Origin: Symsagittifera roscoffensis
Lineage: Eukaryota > Xenacoelomorpha > Acoela > Convolutidae
Reading direction: 5' to 3'
Length of the DNA: 64,000 nucleotides
Assembly (NCBI RefSeq): GCF_963678635.1
Contig: NC_087066.1
Location: 25,561,736-25,625,735, forward strand
Shown here: in pieces, positions 13,771 through 25,670 of the stretch
How the letters are laid out: each line of letters begins with the position of its first letter
How positions within the stretch are numbered: position 1 is the stretch's first letter
Notes under the pieces: model-generated
The model's input: the letters and a program-made list of their open reading frames with translations, nothing else
Databases searched by the model: none
Told to the model about the DNA's origin: nothing
Translations under genes and position numbers: made by a program

Positions 13771-13779
13771 ATTACACCC

Positions 13780-15110
13780 ATCATTGATGTGCCCAAAATG
13801 CACCAAAACCATTACCTACAGATCAAATTGGATGGAGTGTGAGGAATGCTTAAGATCTTCAACTGGTATTGCCTTTAATAGAAAAACCTATCATAGGCAA
13901 ACTAGTGAAACATAGTTGAAGCTGTCTGGTAATGAAAAAATTTCATTGGGAGGAGCAAAAAAGATGCAGTACCGTAAGGTATGAAATTTTACGTCCAATA
14001 CGTTGATGATAAAACAAGACTGGGTAGACTACATGGGAAAGCTTTGATAAGACACCGAAATTTACGGGTAAGATTTGGTCGGACTAGCATTAGCCAGATA
14101 CCTGATCGTCTCAGTTTGTCCCTCGAACCCTCGAAAAGACCAGAGCGATAATTAAAATCAATAGAAACAAACATGACAAACAGAGGTCTTCGACAAGCAG
14201 TAAGGACGTACCGCCTTGCCCTTGCGGATTAATCAATGTCGAGCAAACCAACTCAGGCTGCTTCGAAGAAAGTGCGAGTTGTCATCACTGCACAAATAGT
14301 ATTCACGACTCTGAAATCAAAGCATATTTGACATCACTAAAATCAGTTTTTTCGGGTGAGTTTAGATCTAATGTGGTGTATAAACCTTGTAATGTAGTGG
14401 ATCATACAGCAATAACACAGCAAGAAAAAATTCGTAAAGCGAAAGAAAACAAACCTCATGAATTCCTTAAAACGATACAGATAAAAACGCAATCGACCTG
14501 GCCTCCTAAAAAGGAGCCTCAAACTGGATCAATGCTTTACCACTGAGCAGATACAAATTCAACCTGAATAAATTAGAATTCAGAGATGGTATTCACTTGA
14601 AATACGGATGGAAACCGACCAAAACCCCACTAACATGTGCATGTAGGGCTAATTTTAACTTGACACATGCACTACACTGTGCAAAGGGCGGTTAGACACA
14701 CATAAGACACATTGAAATTAGAGACACTTTCGCCAACCTCATGAACGAGGTTTGCGATGACGTCGAGATTGAGCCAAAACTTCAGCCGTTGCAAGGCGAA
14801 AGCTTTTTCAACAATTCAACTACAACTGAACATGAGGCACGACTTCACAATTAAGCAAATCAAATTGACTCTGTTGTTCACAAATAAGCCGCGCTTTCTT
14901 TGATGTGAAAATTTTTAACCCTGTAACATTAATGTGAAAATTTTGCTGAGGAACTCCAATTAGAGCAAAGGATCTTAAACGTAGAGCAGAGTAGCTTGTG
15001 TCCGCTAGTTTTCGAATTCACCGGTGGCGCTACTCCAACAGCCATGCGGACGATGCAGCGACTAGACGAAAAAATATGTGAAAAAACGACGAAAGTTACC
15101 TAGAATCGAT
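13780..15110 (+). mobile_element. Decayed retroelement C-terminus with CCHC knuckle and restriction-like nuclease
   Basis: Fragments in several plus-strand frames, with stops, match the order expected at the end of an invertebrate retroelement polyprotein. A cysteine-rich segment lies at about 13790-13860 and another at 14200-14300. A C-x-C-x7-H-x3-C knuckle is at 14636-14680 (CACRANFNLTHALHC). A conserved-looking stretch with EIRDTFANLMNEVCDD follows at about 14710-14760. EHEARLH near 14830 and FFDVKIFNP at about 14895-14922 look like the acidic and D-x-K elements of a PD-(D/E)xK restriction-like nuclease. FEFTGGATPTAM at about 15013-15050 is a terminal conserved segment. The knuckle followed by a nuclease is the arrangement of R2/CRE-type non-LTR elements. 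No reverse transcriptase core is visible, so this is an internally deleted or truncated relic. The assignment is by recall of motif order. Confidence 0.55.
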
Positions 15111-17300
15111 AAACTACTCAAAAACTAAAAAAGCTTCGCGCTCCTGAGGAACTCCATACTTTGTATAAGGGGGTACAGATTGCTGCGCAAAGTTAATTTT
15201 TTCGACAACTCCATTAGCGCTATTGTACAGGAAGCAAGCTAGAGATAAATTAACATTACGACGATGCACTTAAGTCACATATAGGTGCCATTCCGCCGGA
15301 TTGACACAGCCGAGCCCTGCGGCGAGCGGAAAAAAGAACGCTAGTGTTGTTAATCACGAATCAATCACGAGAAAGAGGGTCGGAATATTCTAGAAGTAAA
15401 CTTTAAAAAAAAATTGAATTGCGAAGGAATATTTCTGAGAAATACAGTGAGTGGCCATATTTGGCAGAAAGCGGACAAAAACAGATCAACCGAATTGACA
15501 AAAGAGAAACGGTCAAGAAAAAACGGAAGAAAACGGAAGTCTCTTATCGTGATGATCACGCACGAAAAAACGCGTAGCAGAAGACGATACGAAGAAAGGA
15601 GGCTTCGGTGGGAGAGCCGCAAGGATCAGTACCCTCACGTGCCACGAATTGTAAGAAATAACAACGTTATTTCTTGAAGAGCACGAAATCGGAGTTCCGG
15701 CACCCAGAGACTGTTTTATGCTGAGAGGTTGTGATAAACTGACTTTTTAGCTGCTTCAAGGACCTGAATGATTGAATTAACCCAAAAATTGTTTGTTATT
15801 TCAGAGCATGAGTAGCTAGGAAGAGGAAAGGGTCAATCCATCTCCAATGGATTTAGAATATAACTGTCACAAAAAACATAGTAAAATCGGATATTCGAGC
15901 CGTGTTTTTAATGGTGGTCATGTAGTCTGGGGATCCAAGACCCAGCTGTGTGATTATCTTTGCATGTAACGAAAGCTGATCAGAAGTCGTTTGACTGATG
16001 ACCTAAAAATGCTAACTTCAACTTAGCCCTAAACAGACCAGGAAATCAACTGGCTAGGTCGAGACGGTGAAAACGAGTAGAATTTAGGTAATTGACGCCG
16101 GCCAGTCGTCAATAGGTGCTCTTTCTACGCTCGGTCACTTTGTAGTATTTGCGCGAATGCTACAATGAGGCTAAGAAAAATAGGCTTTTAACCATTGTCT
16201 CAAGGGTCAGGGACACTATCTCTTGTGTTTTTGTACCTCTTTCGGTCGGAGCCAATTCAGTTCACTTGCGACATGAGAGTACAAACCGTGTTTTAGCTCA
16301 AAGGCTACTACCAAAACACCCCCACTCTAGAAATAAGAACGCCCCCATGGTCAGGTCTCTGAATACCTAAAACACGCGAACGCCATTAAAAACAGGGTTG
16401 GAAGCTTAAGTGCACCGTTAATTTTTATTGAACAGTGGAACTCTGATCCATTTTATATGGGTCATTCTAAAACTCGCCTTATCTCAACATGATCACAAAA
16501 AGCACTCAAGAAATTTAAGTTAAGTTCTCACATAGTAACGGGACCCTAGAATTGGGTAAAAAACAGTAATAAGCTACTCTAGAATATGTTTGAAGTAAAT
16601 AAGTTTTGCTCAAGAAGTTTTATATCCTTGAACATTGGGCAGCTTCGGCTGTTCACCTTCCCAGTCAAGTCTCACTCGCGTCCAATCAATTGCACTTCCT
16701 TTCTATTACTCTTGATCCTCTCTATCAGGAACAAGACAACTCTACTCGTACTGAAGATTCCGGATAGTAATATTTTTCTCGTGATTTTCGTCGTCTTTCC
16801 CGCATTTTATAACTCGAATCTTCTGATCTAATTTATTTTGTATTTTCAGTTGTCGCGAGAAACTTGAGCATGACATGCTCAATTCGAATTTTTGAAAAAT
16901 TACTTTTTATCCCTAAACAAGACCAAATTTCCAGATATGACAAACTGGCACAAATGCTGATTTATGACTTTATTGATAATATGGTACAGTTTGCTGATTT
17001 ATTGCATATACATGATTTATTGATATATACATGTTTGCATTTTTATAACGCTGGTATGGCCCTATCCAGCTTGTGCACTTACCGTAACTAACTGAATGGC
17101 CTCTTTTGTAATTTAGAAATTTCGCTTTCCATGTATTTATCACAGGCTGATGGTGTTTCTATAACCGATCCAAGGACTCTAAAGTTAAAACCAGAGGCGA
17201 AAAATTAGCCGATCATAATGACAGTGACTATATTTTAAACTAATTTTCAGATGAATAAAAATAGTTAGTTTAGCAACATATAAGCTGCAGCCGCTACATT
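15110..17300. other. Intergenic between retroelement relic and HIG1 gene
   Basis: The region is slightly GC-richer up to about 16400, then AT-rich. About 15790-15970 is a partial copy of the repeat at 9.7-11.9 kb (AATCCATCTCCAATGGATTT). No supported gene. A CTAATTTTCAG acceptor-like site ends at about 17251, 53 bp before the HIG1 start codon, and might end a 5'-UTR intron. Confidence 0.35.
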
Positions 17301-17304
17301 TGAA

Positions 17305-17586
17305 ATGACAGATGTGCACAATGAGCTTAGTGAAAGAAAGCGGTCTGTCTATGAAGTTGAGACATATGGGGAAAAAATGTACCGAAAAACGATATCCAAT
17401 CCGTTCGTTCCATTTGGCATTGTTGCAACTGTTTGTGCCCTAGCTGGTGGAGTTGGAGCAATGATTAGAGGTGACTTAAAACGATCAAATACTTTCATGA
17501 AATACCGTGTTGGAGCCCAAGGTTTTACAATTTGTGCAGTTTTGGCAGGAACTTTTATTTTGGCCAAAACGTCTTCAGCTAAATAA
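17305..17586 (+). CDS. HIG1 domain protein (HIGD2/Rcf1-like), intronless
   Basis: A 93-residue protein from the ATG at 17305 to TAA at 17584. The HIG1 domain spans about residues 30-90: NPFVPFG at 32-38, hydrophobic helix 1 at 34-54, a loop RGDLKRS at 55-61, then MKYRVGAQGFT at 65-75 leading into helix 2 at 72-88. This two-helix hairpin is the HIG1/Rcf1 fold of the mitochondrial inner membrane, where family members help assemble and tune cytochrome c oxidase and supercomplexes. The loop keeps K66, R68 and Q72 at the spacing of the family's Q-R-R-Q type motif, but with N62 and K66 replacing the usual residues. The N-terminal 30 residues are polar, as in HIGD2 proteins. The reading frame is intact and has no intron, so it is either a naturally intronless gene or a functional-looking retrocopy. 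An AATAAA overlaps the stop codon (17582-17587). Confidence 0.85.
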   Translation: MTDVHNELSERKRSVYEVETYGEKMYRKTISNPFVPFGIVATVCALAGGVGAMIRGDLKRSNTFMKYRVGAQGFTICAVLAGTFILAKTSSAK

Positions 17587-17589
17587 ACA

Positions 17590-17900
17590 CTGAATTAGAT
17601 TGATGCTCTGATACTTTGTCAAGATGAATAATTTAGCAAAAATTGACTTTTTAAGGAGTAAAACCTAAGAAAACATTGCAACCGGGGTCGGATTTAGGGT
17701 TTTCTCTTCGAATTTTTAATCGATCTTTTTTAGATAGACCAAATTGGTTTTCTGAGCTCTCCCAAATCTCATAAAGACCCTGTTTTAGCAAAATATTCTG
17801 CACTGCCCACGTTTTCTTGCACGGTGCCCATAGGTAACGACGTCGACTTTGCACCATATTGTCTGGGGTTTGGCCGAATTATGTTTTTTTTCCTGATCGT
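17590..17900. other. 3' flank of HIG1 gene, no further gene
   Basis: AT-rich sequence downstream of the HIG1 stop codon. Overlapping minus-strand open frames here are short and unrecognised. No A-tract or target-site duplication typical of a retrocopy insertion is evident. Confidence 0.35.
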
Positions 17901-20165
17901 ATGCAATAGAAAAGATTTTTTTTCCGTTAAAACTTGATTTGTCCGGTTTTTGTTTATCTGCGCAAGTCGTCTTAGTTGCAACATCATGAATCTTTTGTGT
18001 GCTGTAAGCAAGCATGATTGCAGTTGCATGTTTTTTTATTTTAGTTTCAAGGGGGGACTTGAAATTGTTCACAGTTTTTTAAAGTCAATTGTTTTTTCGG
18101 CTCAAATGGTGTCTCCTCAAATATTGTTGCCTTTGTTTCCGCTTCTTAAGTTTGTTCCTTTGCTAATTTAAAATTCAGTTGTCTTGCTTGGCATGTTTGC
18201 CTTGAATTCCTGTTTCATAAATACAGGTTTTATGAAAATGTACGGGATTAGTTTTTTTAAAAAATTTTTGAGACGCCTTGGAAGTTTTTTCACTTATTGG
18301 AAAAGTTTTAGTTTTCACAAAAATCACTTTCATTCTTTTTTAAAAAAGGGTATCAAAAGAAATAATGCCTACATTTCGTGTGCCTGCAATATCCCCTAGT
18401 CCCCTTTATCTTTACCCCACTGACTACTACATGCTTCAAAACAGTCTCTAGGGGAGTATTTGACCCATTTTTATTCGTTTTCTCAAAAACTACCATCCCA
18501 AAACTGAGATGATGTGTTCAATGGATAAAACGGGTTGTGTGAATCTCCTCTGCAGAAGTGGCTACGCCCAAGTTTTGTCACAAAAAAAGATATGATTTGA
18601 AAAGTCAAAGTTTTGATTTGTTGACGGTTTTCCGGAAATTTTTCTCGATTCTGCCAATTCTGATATCTTAATCGAAACAAACAGTTTGCTCAAAGTCTAC
18701 CTGCATCAGAGGCCACTCTCAATTTGTTAGAGAAAAAAAATTACGGTCTTCAAAAAAGTTTTGAAAATTTGATCGTTTTTGGAAGCTTGTTTTTTCTGCT
18801 CCCCGGTCTGCCTACTTACTCGCTTAGTCTTTGTCTACTTTATCCCTGTCTACAGCCTTCGAAAACGTCTGTGAGGAGAATATTTGACCCATCTTTTTGA
18901 TTTTTTGTTGGTTTTTTTCCAAAAAATACCCTCTTAAATTTGAGGTTTTAGTTTCAATGATAAGAACGAATCGGAAATTTCCCCCGCTTAAGTGGCTACT
19001 CCAAAGTGTTTCTACCCAAAGTTGTTATCACCCTCGCATTAGTCAAGTTTTTGATTTTGACCGTTTTTTGAATATATGATTTTTCGAAAACTAACGTTAA
19101 AAATCTGTCATTGTGCGTAAAATGGAGATAACGAGTATTAGGAAGCTCCCCTGTACTAGCGTCCACTCACAATTTTTCCTACACAAACAGTTATCGCCCA
19201 TGGAAAAATTAATTTCTTGATTTTTTGACCTTATTCTCAAACTTTTTGAATTTTCTTGAAAACTACCCATCCATATCTGAGATTTTGATTTCAATCCAAT
19301 AAACGGGTTGCGTGGAAACCTTTGCAATCGCAACTACGCCCGAGTTTTTGACAGAAAGTTGTGGCCCTCGGAAACGTCAAAATTTGGTTTTTGACCGTTT
19401 GTTTGAGTTTTTCTCGAGAATTACCCTCCCAATTTTGAGTTCAGTTGAACTTGCAAATAGCGCGAATCTTTTCTGCTTAAGTGACTACACCCTAAGTTAT
19501 GATTCCCGGAAGCGTCCATTTTTGATTTCGTTGGCCGTTTTCTGGACTTTTCTCGATAGCTATTCTGCCAAATCTGATATTAGGTTTAATCGAAAATTTA
19601 GGTTGTTAAAAGCCTACCTTTTTTAGAACAAAATTTTGGCCTTCAACGAAAACTTCGACGACCATTTTTTGGAGACTTCGACTTTACTCGAAAACTACCG
19701 TGCCAATTCTCAGTTTAATTGTTAATTCGAAAAGCCCGGTTTTGTTCATTTTTTACAAATTTTTCTGAATTTTCGTAAAAATTACCCTGTCAAATTTGAG
19801 ATGAACAGTTCAATCGAACGAGCCGGTTGCAAGAATTTTTTCTGCAGAAGCAGCGGTTGCTTTTTTGTACTAGAAATGTTATGTATATGGGAAAACTCAG
19901 TATCTTAATTTTTCACTCTTTTTCCGTATAGAAACAACTAAGGTTTTCGGTAAAGTCAAATTTATGAAATTATGTTTTTCGTTCAGCATCATTGTAGCAC
20001 ATTTTAAAACTATCAAACATGTACTTTCAGCTTGCTGGACCCCTAGTTGTCTTTTATCGAGACATACGCAACTATTGGTTCACCTATTTTTTTTTCTTTC
20101 AATTTTTCGTTTTTTATTGTTTGTTGTATAATAAGTGGTGCAAAGCTCCGCTTCGCCTTGATAAA
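17900..20165. repeat. Dispersed repeat with internal ~200-bp tandem units
   Basis: The sequence is a series of degenerate units, each containing TTTTTGACCGTTTT, a TCTCGAAAACTACC-type phrase, CCCAAATCTGAGAT-like sequence, TTCAAT, a GGCTACNCC phrase and GTTATNGCCCTCGGAAA. At least seven units can be followed between about 18450 and 19830. The element ends with TTGTCTTTTATCGAGAC at about 20050 and AGCTCCGCTTCGCCT at 20145-20159. A second copy with the same internal units and the same end is at 32.36-33.73 kb inside ABAT intron 1. Open frames in it are by chance. Confidence 0.75.
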
Positions 20166-20169
20166 AATT

Positions 20170-22460
20170 TAAAATTCTCAAACCTATTGCGAAATGGCGC
20201 CAGATATGACTACTCACTGGCTTTCAGTCTTTGAAATTTGACGTTTTTCAAAGTTTTCGAAAAGATCTTTTAAAAATATTTCACAAAGAAAGTTCAGCAC
20301 TATTTTGTGATGCTGTGATGGTACTCCCATTCGTTTCATATCTGGCCTCTTTTAAAGACAACCCAACTATTTTCAGTTTTCGAGATTTGATTTTAGGTAC
20401 CAGGAATAAACTTAGGTTTTTTTAAAGTCTTGTTTTCAAAATAATGGCGTTAGATTAAACGATTTATGACAGCAATTGATAGACGTATGGGCTAGTGAAA
20501 ATAATAATTTAAATGACTTCAAAATAAAAAATTTTGGAGTTTTTAAAATATTGAAGTGCAGTTACATGCTGTCGGATTTTTGAAAATATGACCATTTTAA
20601 GCAGCAAATAACCTTAAAGTTGAAATAAGTTTTAAAACAATCAATTTATTTAATAGAAAGCGTTACTGGATGCTCTGTCTGTTCTGACGGTTGATTTATT
20701 TTCATTGCTTTTCATTTATTTTAATTGTAAGCAAATTTCAAGTTATTCATCAATCTTTGAAGCACCGGAAGTGCAATTATGCGCTAGTTTGTTTTCCTAA
20801 ATCATTTTTTTTCTAACATTCTGTGCTACTTGCGTAGCAACTGGCTATTCTTGTTTTCTATATAATTTTGTTGAAGTTTGCAAGAAGTTATTCTGTCTTG
20901 TGTATGTTGTTTTCGTCTGCTGTTAACCGTTTTTAGTAGCATATCGTAATTGTCCGTAAGTTAAGCAAAAATTTTGGTACCGAGTGATAGAGTTTGTTTC
21001 CCGTGAACAACTTTGTTCATGGCATGACTGGGAGTGATGTTCATTTGCTATTTGAGTAATGATATTCGTTTAACCCCTTTCTTTGATTCTTGGTACTGTA
21101 TGCAGGGCTAAAATTGCCAAAATATTTTAACAATTGAATTTATTTTTATGTCGATTTTTATGAATTTGGTCAAAGAAATAAACCACTGGGCTCTTTAGCC
21201 CTGGCTTTCGTCAAAAAATAAAATCAAAAATTGGTCCTTTTACCCTACTGGGCCTTTTTTCTCCAAATTAGTTTTTTTCTAAATATTTAAATTTTCCAAT
21301 TTAATTTTGTGCTGCATAACTTCGTAGATTTTTGGTTGTTATAAACGCTAAAAATTTCGCATTTCGTGGTTTTTCTTCATTTACTTTTTTTCACTTCACT
21401 TTCGATTTTTAGGCAATTATAGCTTATGAAGATGGAGCAAAAATCGCCTTAATTTTTTCGTTTCCTTTCATTTGTGGAAGTTGCGGATTTAGGGGGGGGG
21501 GGGGCTCTTAGCTACCGAACGGGTTCCCCCTTTGGTACTATTTTGAGACATCCATTTTTGGCTGGCTGACCCTAATATTTCTCTAAGGCTCCTTAGGCGC
21601 CAATATATACTATTTTTGAAGAGAGAGAGAGCGCGCCCAAAAAAAATGAAACAATTTTTGGTCAAAACCGGAAAAATGCTTAAAAGTGTCTTCAAAAAAA
21701 TTTTGCCTGCCGCGCAAAATGTTTGACCACAACAGGGTCTTTTTTAGTGATTTGGCAGTGATTTCGAAAATGTTTTGAAAATCTTAGATGCGATCGATAA
21801 TCTAAGACACGGCAGATTTGTTGGGAGTGGAGTAACGTTTCATGTCAAACTGATCGACTTATTTTGTTTAGTTCATCTTACAAAGTTTTTTTTTGATATT
21901 TTAGTCGTTTATCCATGGCCTTGTTTTTGTAGTACAGACCTGATAATTTTAAAGAACGAAATTACTCAGTAGTGATAATCTAATAAAAAAGATGAGGTTT
22001 GATTGTTTGTGCAATCTGCTCGAGAGTTCGTGAGGTTTTGTTTTCGCGGCATTGTGGCGCTTTGGTAGTGAGGCTGTCCAGCAGTTATATGATTGATGTA
22101 TCAAATCGCACGTGCGCTGCAACTCGCTAAGTGAGCTCTTGCTAGTAAGTCAAAGCTTTATAGGCGCTGGTTATATGGTCTCTTGTCAGCCTAACTAATT
22201 AACCTTCGGGTTAGGTGTTCGGGCTAGATGACATGTGAAATTTAAGTTCATGGGAAATTAATTCTCATAAATTAAGTTGATTTTCAAAGGTTCAAATAAC
22301 CAGAAGTTGGTTTTCAAAGGTTCAAATAATCAGGGATTATCTTAAAGTTTAAAGTGAAATTCAGATATGATTTTGATGCCGAATGGTTTTCAAAAACTAT
22401 TTATAGGCTGTGAAGGATCTCATTAAGCTTAATTCCCGGATAATGTCTGTTTTACCTGGA
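20170..22460. other. Intergenic with a repeat copy at 21.5-21.76 kb
   Basis: No gene is seen. A G13 run at 21492-21504 begins a diverged copy of the repeat at 6320-6560. Near 20820 a CATTCTGTGCTACTTGC phrase matches the repeat at 5980-7120. From 22000 to 22250 the DNA is less AT-rich but carries no long open frame. Confidence 0.4.
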
Positions 22461-22854
22461 CTTCTTGGAAGAGAGACAGCGTCGTAAGTGTTTGATGGTA
22501 CTTGGTTGCTGTTTTTTTTTGAAAAAACAAGTAGGTGACGGCAAAACGGAGTAAAATTTTGTGCGAAAAGCTAGATTCAGCATAAGTCAGTTTCTCTCTT
22601 CTTTCTCTTCGAGGATCCCTTTTGGCGGCGTCAGAAAAGTTAGTTGATTGATTATTTCGAGTTAATTTTTCAGTATCCGCAGGCGTTTTTAAAGACCTTT
22701 TTACCCTTGCAATTAGCATGCGTTATCAATAGCCTTTTCGAATGTAGACTTTTGAATATATACTTTTTGTCGGGTTAACAACTTGTTTTACAGAATCACT
22801 TGGATCAATTTGTATCTTGGATCATAATGAGTTCAAATTTCTAAGCGTCTACAG

Positions 22855-22975
22855 AACACTTGTTTTAGAGGTGACAAAAACGCCCGAGATGCCAAAGGTC
22901 CTGGGTTCGAATCTGGCAGGACTTGTTTTTGGACGTCAAAGGTCCTGGGTTCGAATCTGATAGGAACTGTTTTTT
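22855..22975 (+). repeat. tRNA-like B-box pair (SINE-like segment), copy 1
   Basis: Two tandem copies of a segment with AAAGGTCCTGGGTTCGAATC lie about 50 bp apart. GGTTCGAATCT fits the RNA polymerase III B-box (tRNA T-arm) pattern closely. No convincing A-box or complete cloverleaf is present, so this is not a tRNA gene. It resembles a tRNA-derived SINE head that has been duplicated. Confidence 0.4.
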
Positions 22976-25574
22976 GGGAAATAGTCCGTTTCAAAAAAAA
23001 ATGTTGAACCTCAAGAAAAATTGTGGAACCTATTATTGTCTGCTTATGTTTTGTCGGCTTAGTTGCCATATTGTAGAATTTTTTTTGAAAGTTTTTTCTT
23101 GCAATAAATTTGCCTTTAGTGTTCTGGTTTACTTCTGCTGTTTGTAATTTCATTAAACTTGACTTGTATATATATATTTTTTTCGTATATTTCTTTTTTT
23201 TTGTTAAAAAATTTCATTCTGCCCAATTGATTTTGGCGTTTTTATTTGCTTAGTGGCCTTATTTCGAGTCGTTTCAATGGAAACATTTTTTTATGCTCAT
23301 ATCTGGATCTCACAAAATGCTAAAATTTTTAATAGAAGAGTTTTTCAAAACATTTTTTTTCGTCTTTTGTTTTTTCTTCCTTTATTTCGGCTTGATAGGT
23401 TTCGGCCTATAATATATCGACTTATTGGCTTCATATTGCCTCCTTCGGCTAGCGAAAAATTTTCGTGTGTGCGTGTCTGTGTTTTGAGGGTGAGGGGACT
23501 TAATAACTTCTTATTAGTCTTAAATTTTTTGAATTTTTCTTCTTTTTTTATTTTCCTTTTTTGGGCGTAATAGAGATCGGCCTATATTATATCGGGTTAG
23601 TGGCCTCATTTTGTTTAGCTCAGCTTTGCCTCTGTGTGCCAATGGGGGTTAGATTGGGTCAAGGGGTACCTCAGTTTAAAGCCTTGTCGATTGTAATTCG
23701 ATCCGGTATAAAACTTATGGAGGAAGGTTTAGTGTGTCGAGAAAAATTGGTCTGTCATTTTTGTTTTTAGACCCACTTAAAGAAAACAGAGACGCGAGTT
23801 ACTTGAAGTTAGTAGCGAATGATTTTCGTCGTAATTAATACAGCCAAATGTTTTTACACCCCACTAAAATGCGGTGATGGTACACCCCTGATGGTACATA
23901 AATATGTCAAATTAAGTATTTGCGTAGCGCAATTGCAACAATTCCCAAACGCTATGAAACTGGCTGAAGTTTTTTCTTTAGCCCTTTAAGTGCTAATATA
24001 CACTTATATAGTCTTGGCGATTGTTCTGACCCTTGAAAATGAAGAGGAATTTTGTATTCGGGTGTGTTTTAGTTTTTTTTGTTTTCCACGCAAAATCAGA
24101 TACCCAAAATAATTTTTGGAAAGTGTCGAGTAATATATCATAAAAAAGCCATTTCAGTCGTGATTGAAATGACCTTGTAAAAAGATTTGAAAAAGGTTTT
24201 TCAATGTCGAGGAAAACCCGATTGAAATTTTTGGTCCAATTTAGAGCGAAGCAGTTGAGCGAGCAGGCTTAAAAGAGTTTATTTATGCCTAATTTATACC
24301 GTGAAAACTTCATTTCACTCGGGAAAAGTAGGTTTTTGAAGTTTCTTTGCGCGATTTTTGGGAATGAAAAACTTCCAAAAAAGACTTTGCAAAAAATTTC
24401 ATTTTTCTATTCATTTTTCTACAAAAACTGTTTTCCAATTTGCCCATTTTGATATAACTGTCGAATATGTCTAAGTTCTCGGAAAAACTTTTTTTTTTGT
24501 ATTTTTAAATCGATGGTCGGAACGTTCTGTGAAACTTGCACAGTAAACAGCTATCCTTCTTCTCCTTTGTTTTTTATCAGGAAAAGTCTTAAAATTTTCT
24601 CAAGTTCAAATTTGAATTTTCTTGATTTGACTTTTGAATTCTTTTGAAGTTCATTTCATTTGCTTTGTTAATATCGAACAGCAGACGTGTAAAAGACAAA
24701 AAAGTGATCGACGTTTATTTCGAAAATGATTTTATTTTGCAGATTTCCCAGGGTAATAACGAAATTTTTATCTATCATAAAATGTTCGTGAATTTATAAG
24801 GTTATTGCCATATATTTTTTGGTTAAAAATTCTTAAAACAAGTCAGTCATTTTTTTTTGTTTTCATGCATTCTTTTGTCCTAATCCAGCTGACTATTGGC
24901 TGATGCTTTGATTGGTAAGATCACGCAAAATTTTGTCCAAATCTTTGTACAAATTGTCATAAAACAACGTTTTGTGGAAATTCGAAAAAATTAACTAATG
25001 ATGCAAGAGTTTCCGAATCAACCGAGGCACACTTCGTACGAAAAAATAAATGACCTCCTTGCTGTACGCAGTAAATGATGACTCAATAGATACGTACCTT
25101 ATGCGTGAATAATACGTATTTTATACGTACTTTAAGCGTGGTCGTAATCTTCTCAAAAGTAGAGCATCTAAGAGAGACAGCGTCGTAAGTGTTTGATGGT
25201 ACTTGGTTGCTGTTTTTTTTTTGAAAAAACAAGTAGGTGACGGCAAAACGGAGTAAAATTTTGTGCGAAAAGCTAGATTCAGCATAAGTCAGTCTCTCTT
25301 CCTCTTCGAGGATCCCATTTGGCGGCGTCAGAAAAGTTAGTTGATTGAAAATTTCGAGTTAATTTTTCAGTATCCACAGGCGTTTTAAAGACCTTTTTAC
25401 CCTTGCAATTAGCATGCGTTATCAATAGCCTTTTTGATTATAGACTTTTGAATATATTCTTTTTGTTGGGTTAACAACTTGTTTAACAGAATCACTTGGA
25501 TCAATTTGTATCTTGGATCATAATGAGTTCAAATTTCGAAGCGTCTACAGAACACTTGCTTTGGAGGTGACAAA

Positions 25575-25670
25575 AACGCCTAAGATGCCAATGATCTTGG
25601 ATTTGAATCTGGCAGGACTTGTTTTTGGACGTCAAAGGCCCTGGGTTCGAGTCTGATTGGAACTGTTTTT
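25575..25670 (+). repeat. tRNA-like B-box segment, copy 2
   Basis: Same location in array unit 2. The first B-box has decayed (GGATTTGAATCT) and the second reads GGGTTCGAGTCT, so promoter function is less likely than in copy 1. Confidence 0.35.

Noticed and set aside
18897-19626. Several open frames in the repeat at 17.9-20.2 kb
   Set aside because: They differ between tandem units and carry no shared peptide, so they are chance frames.
22900-22975. Possible tRNA gene
   Set aside because: Only a B-box/T-arm-like sequence is present. No acceptor stem, D-arm or anticodon arm can be drawn.
22833-23153. Minus-strand frame with DSNPGPLAS-type text
   Set aside because: This phrase is the antisense translation of a tRNA-like T-arm and arises from SINE-like sequence, not a protein gene.
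23253-23770. Two plus-strand open frames, repeated exactly at 27899-28416
   Set aside because: They lie in a recent duplication, so identity is no sign of selection. Composition is Phe/Leu-rich from T-tracts and no domain is seen.
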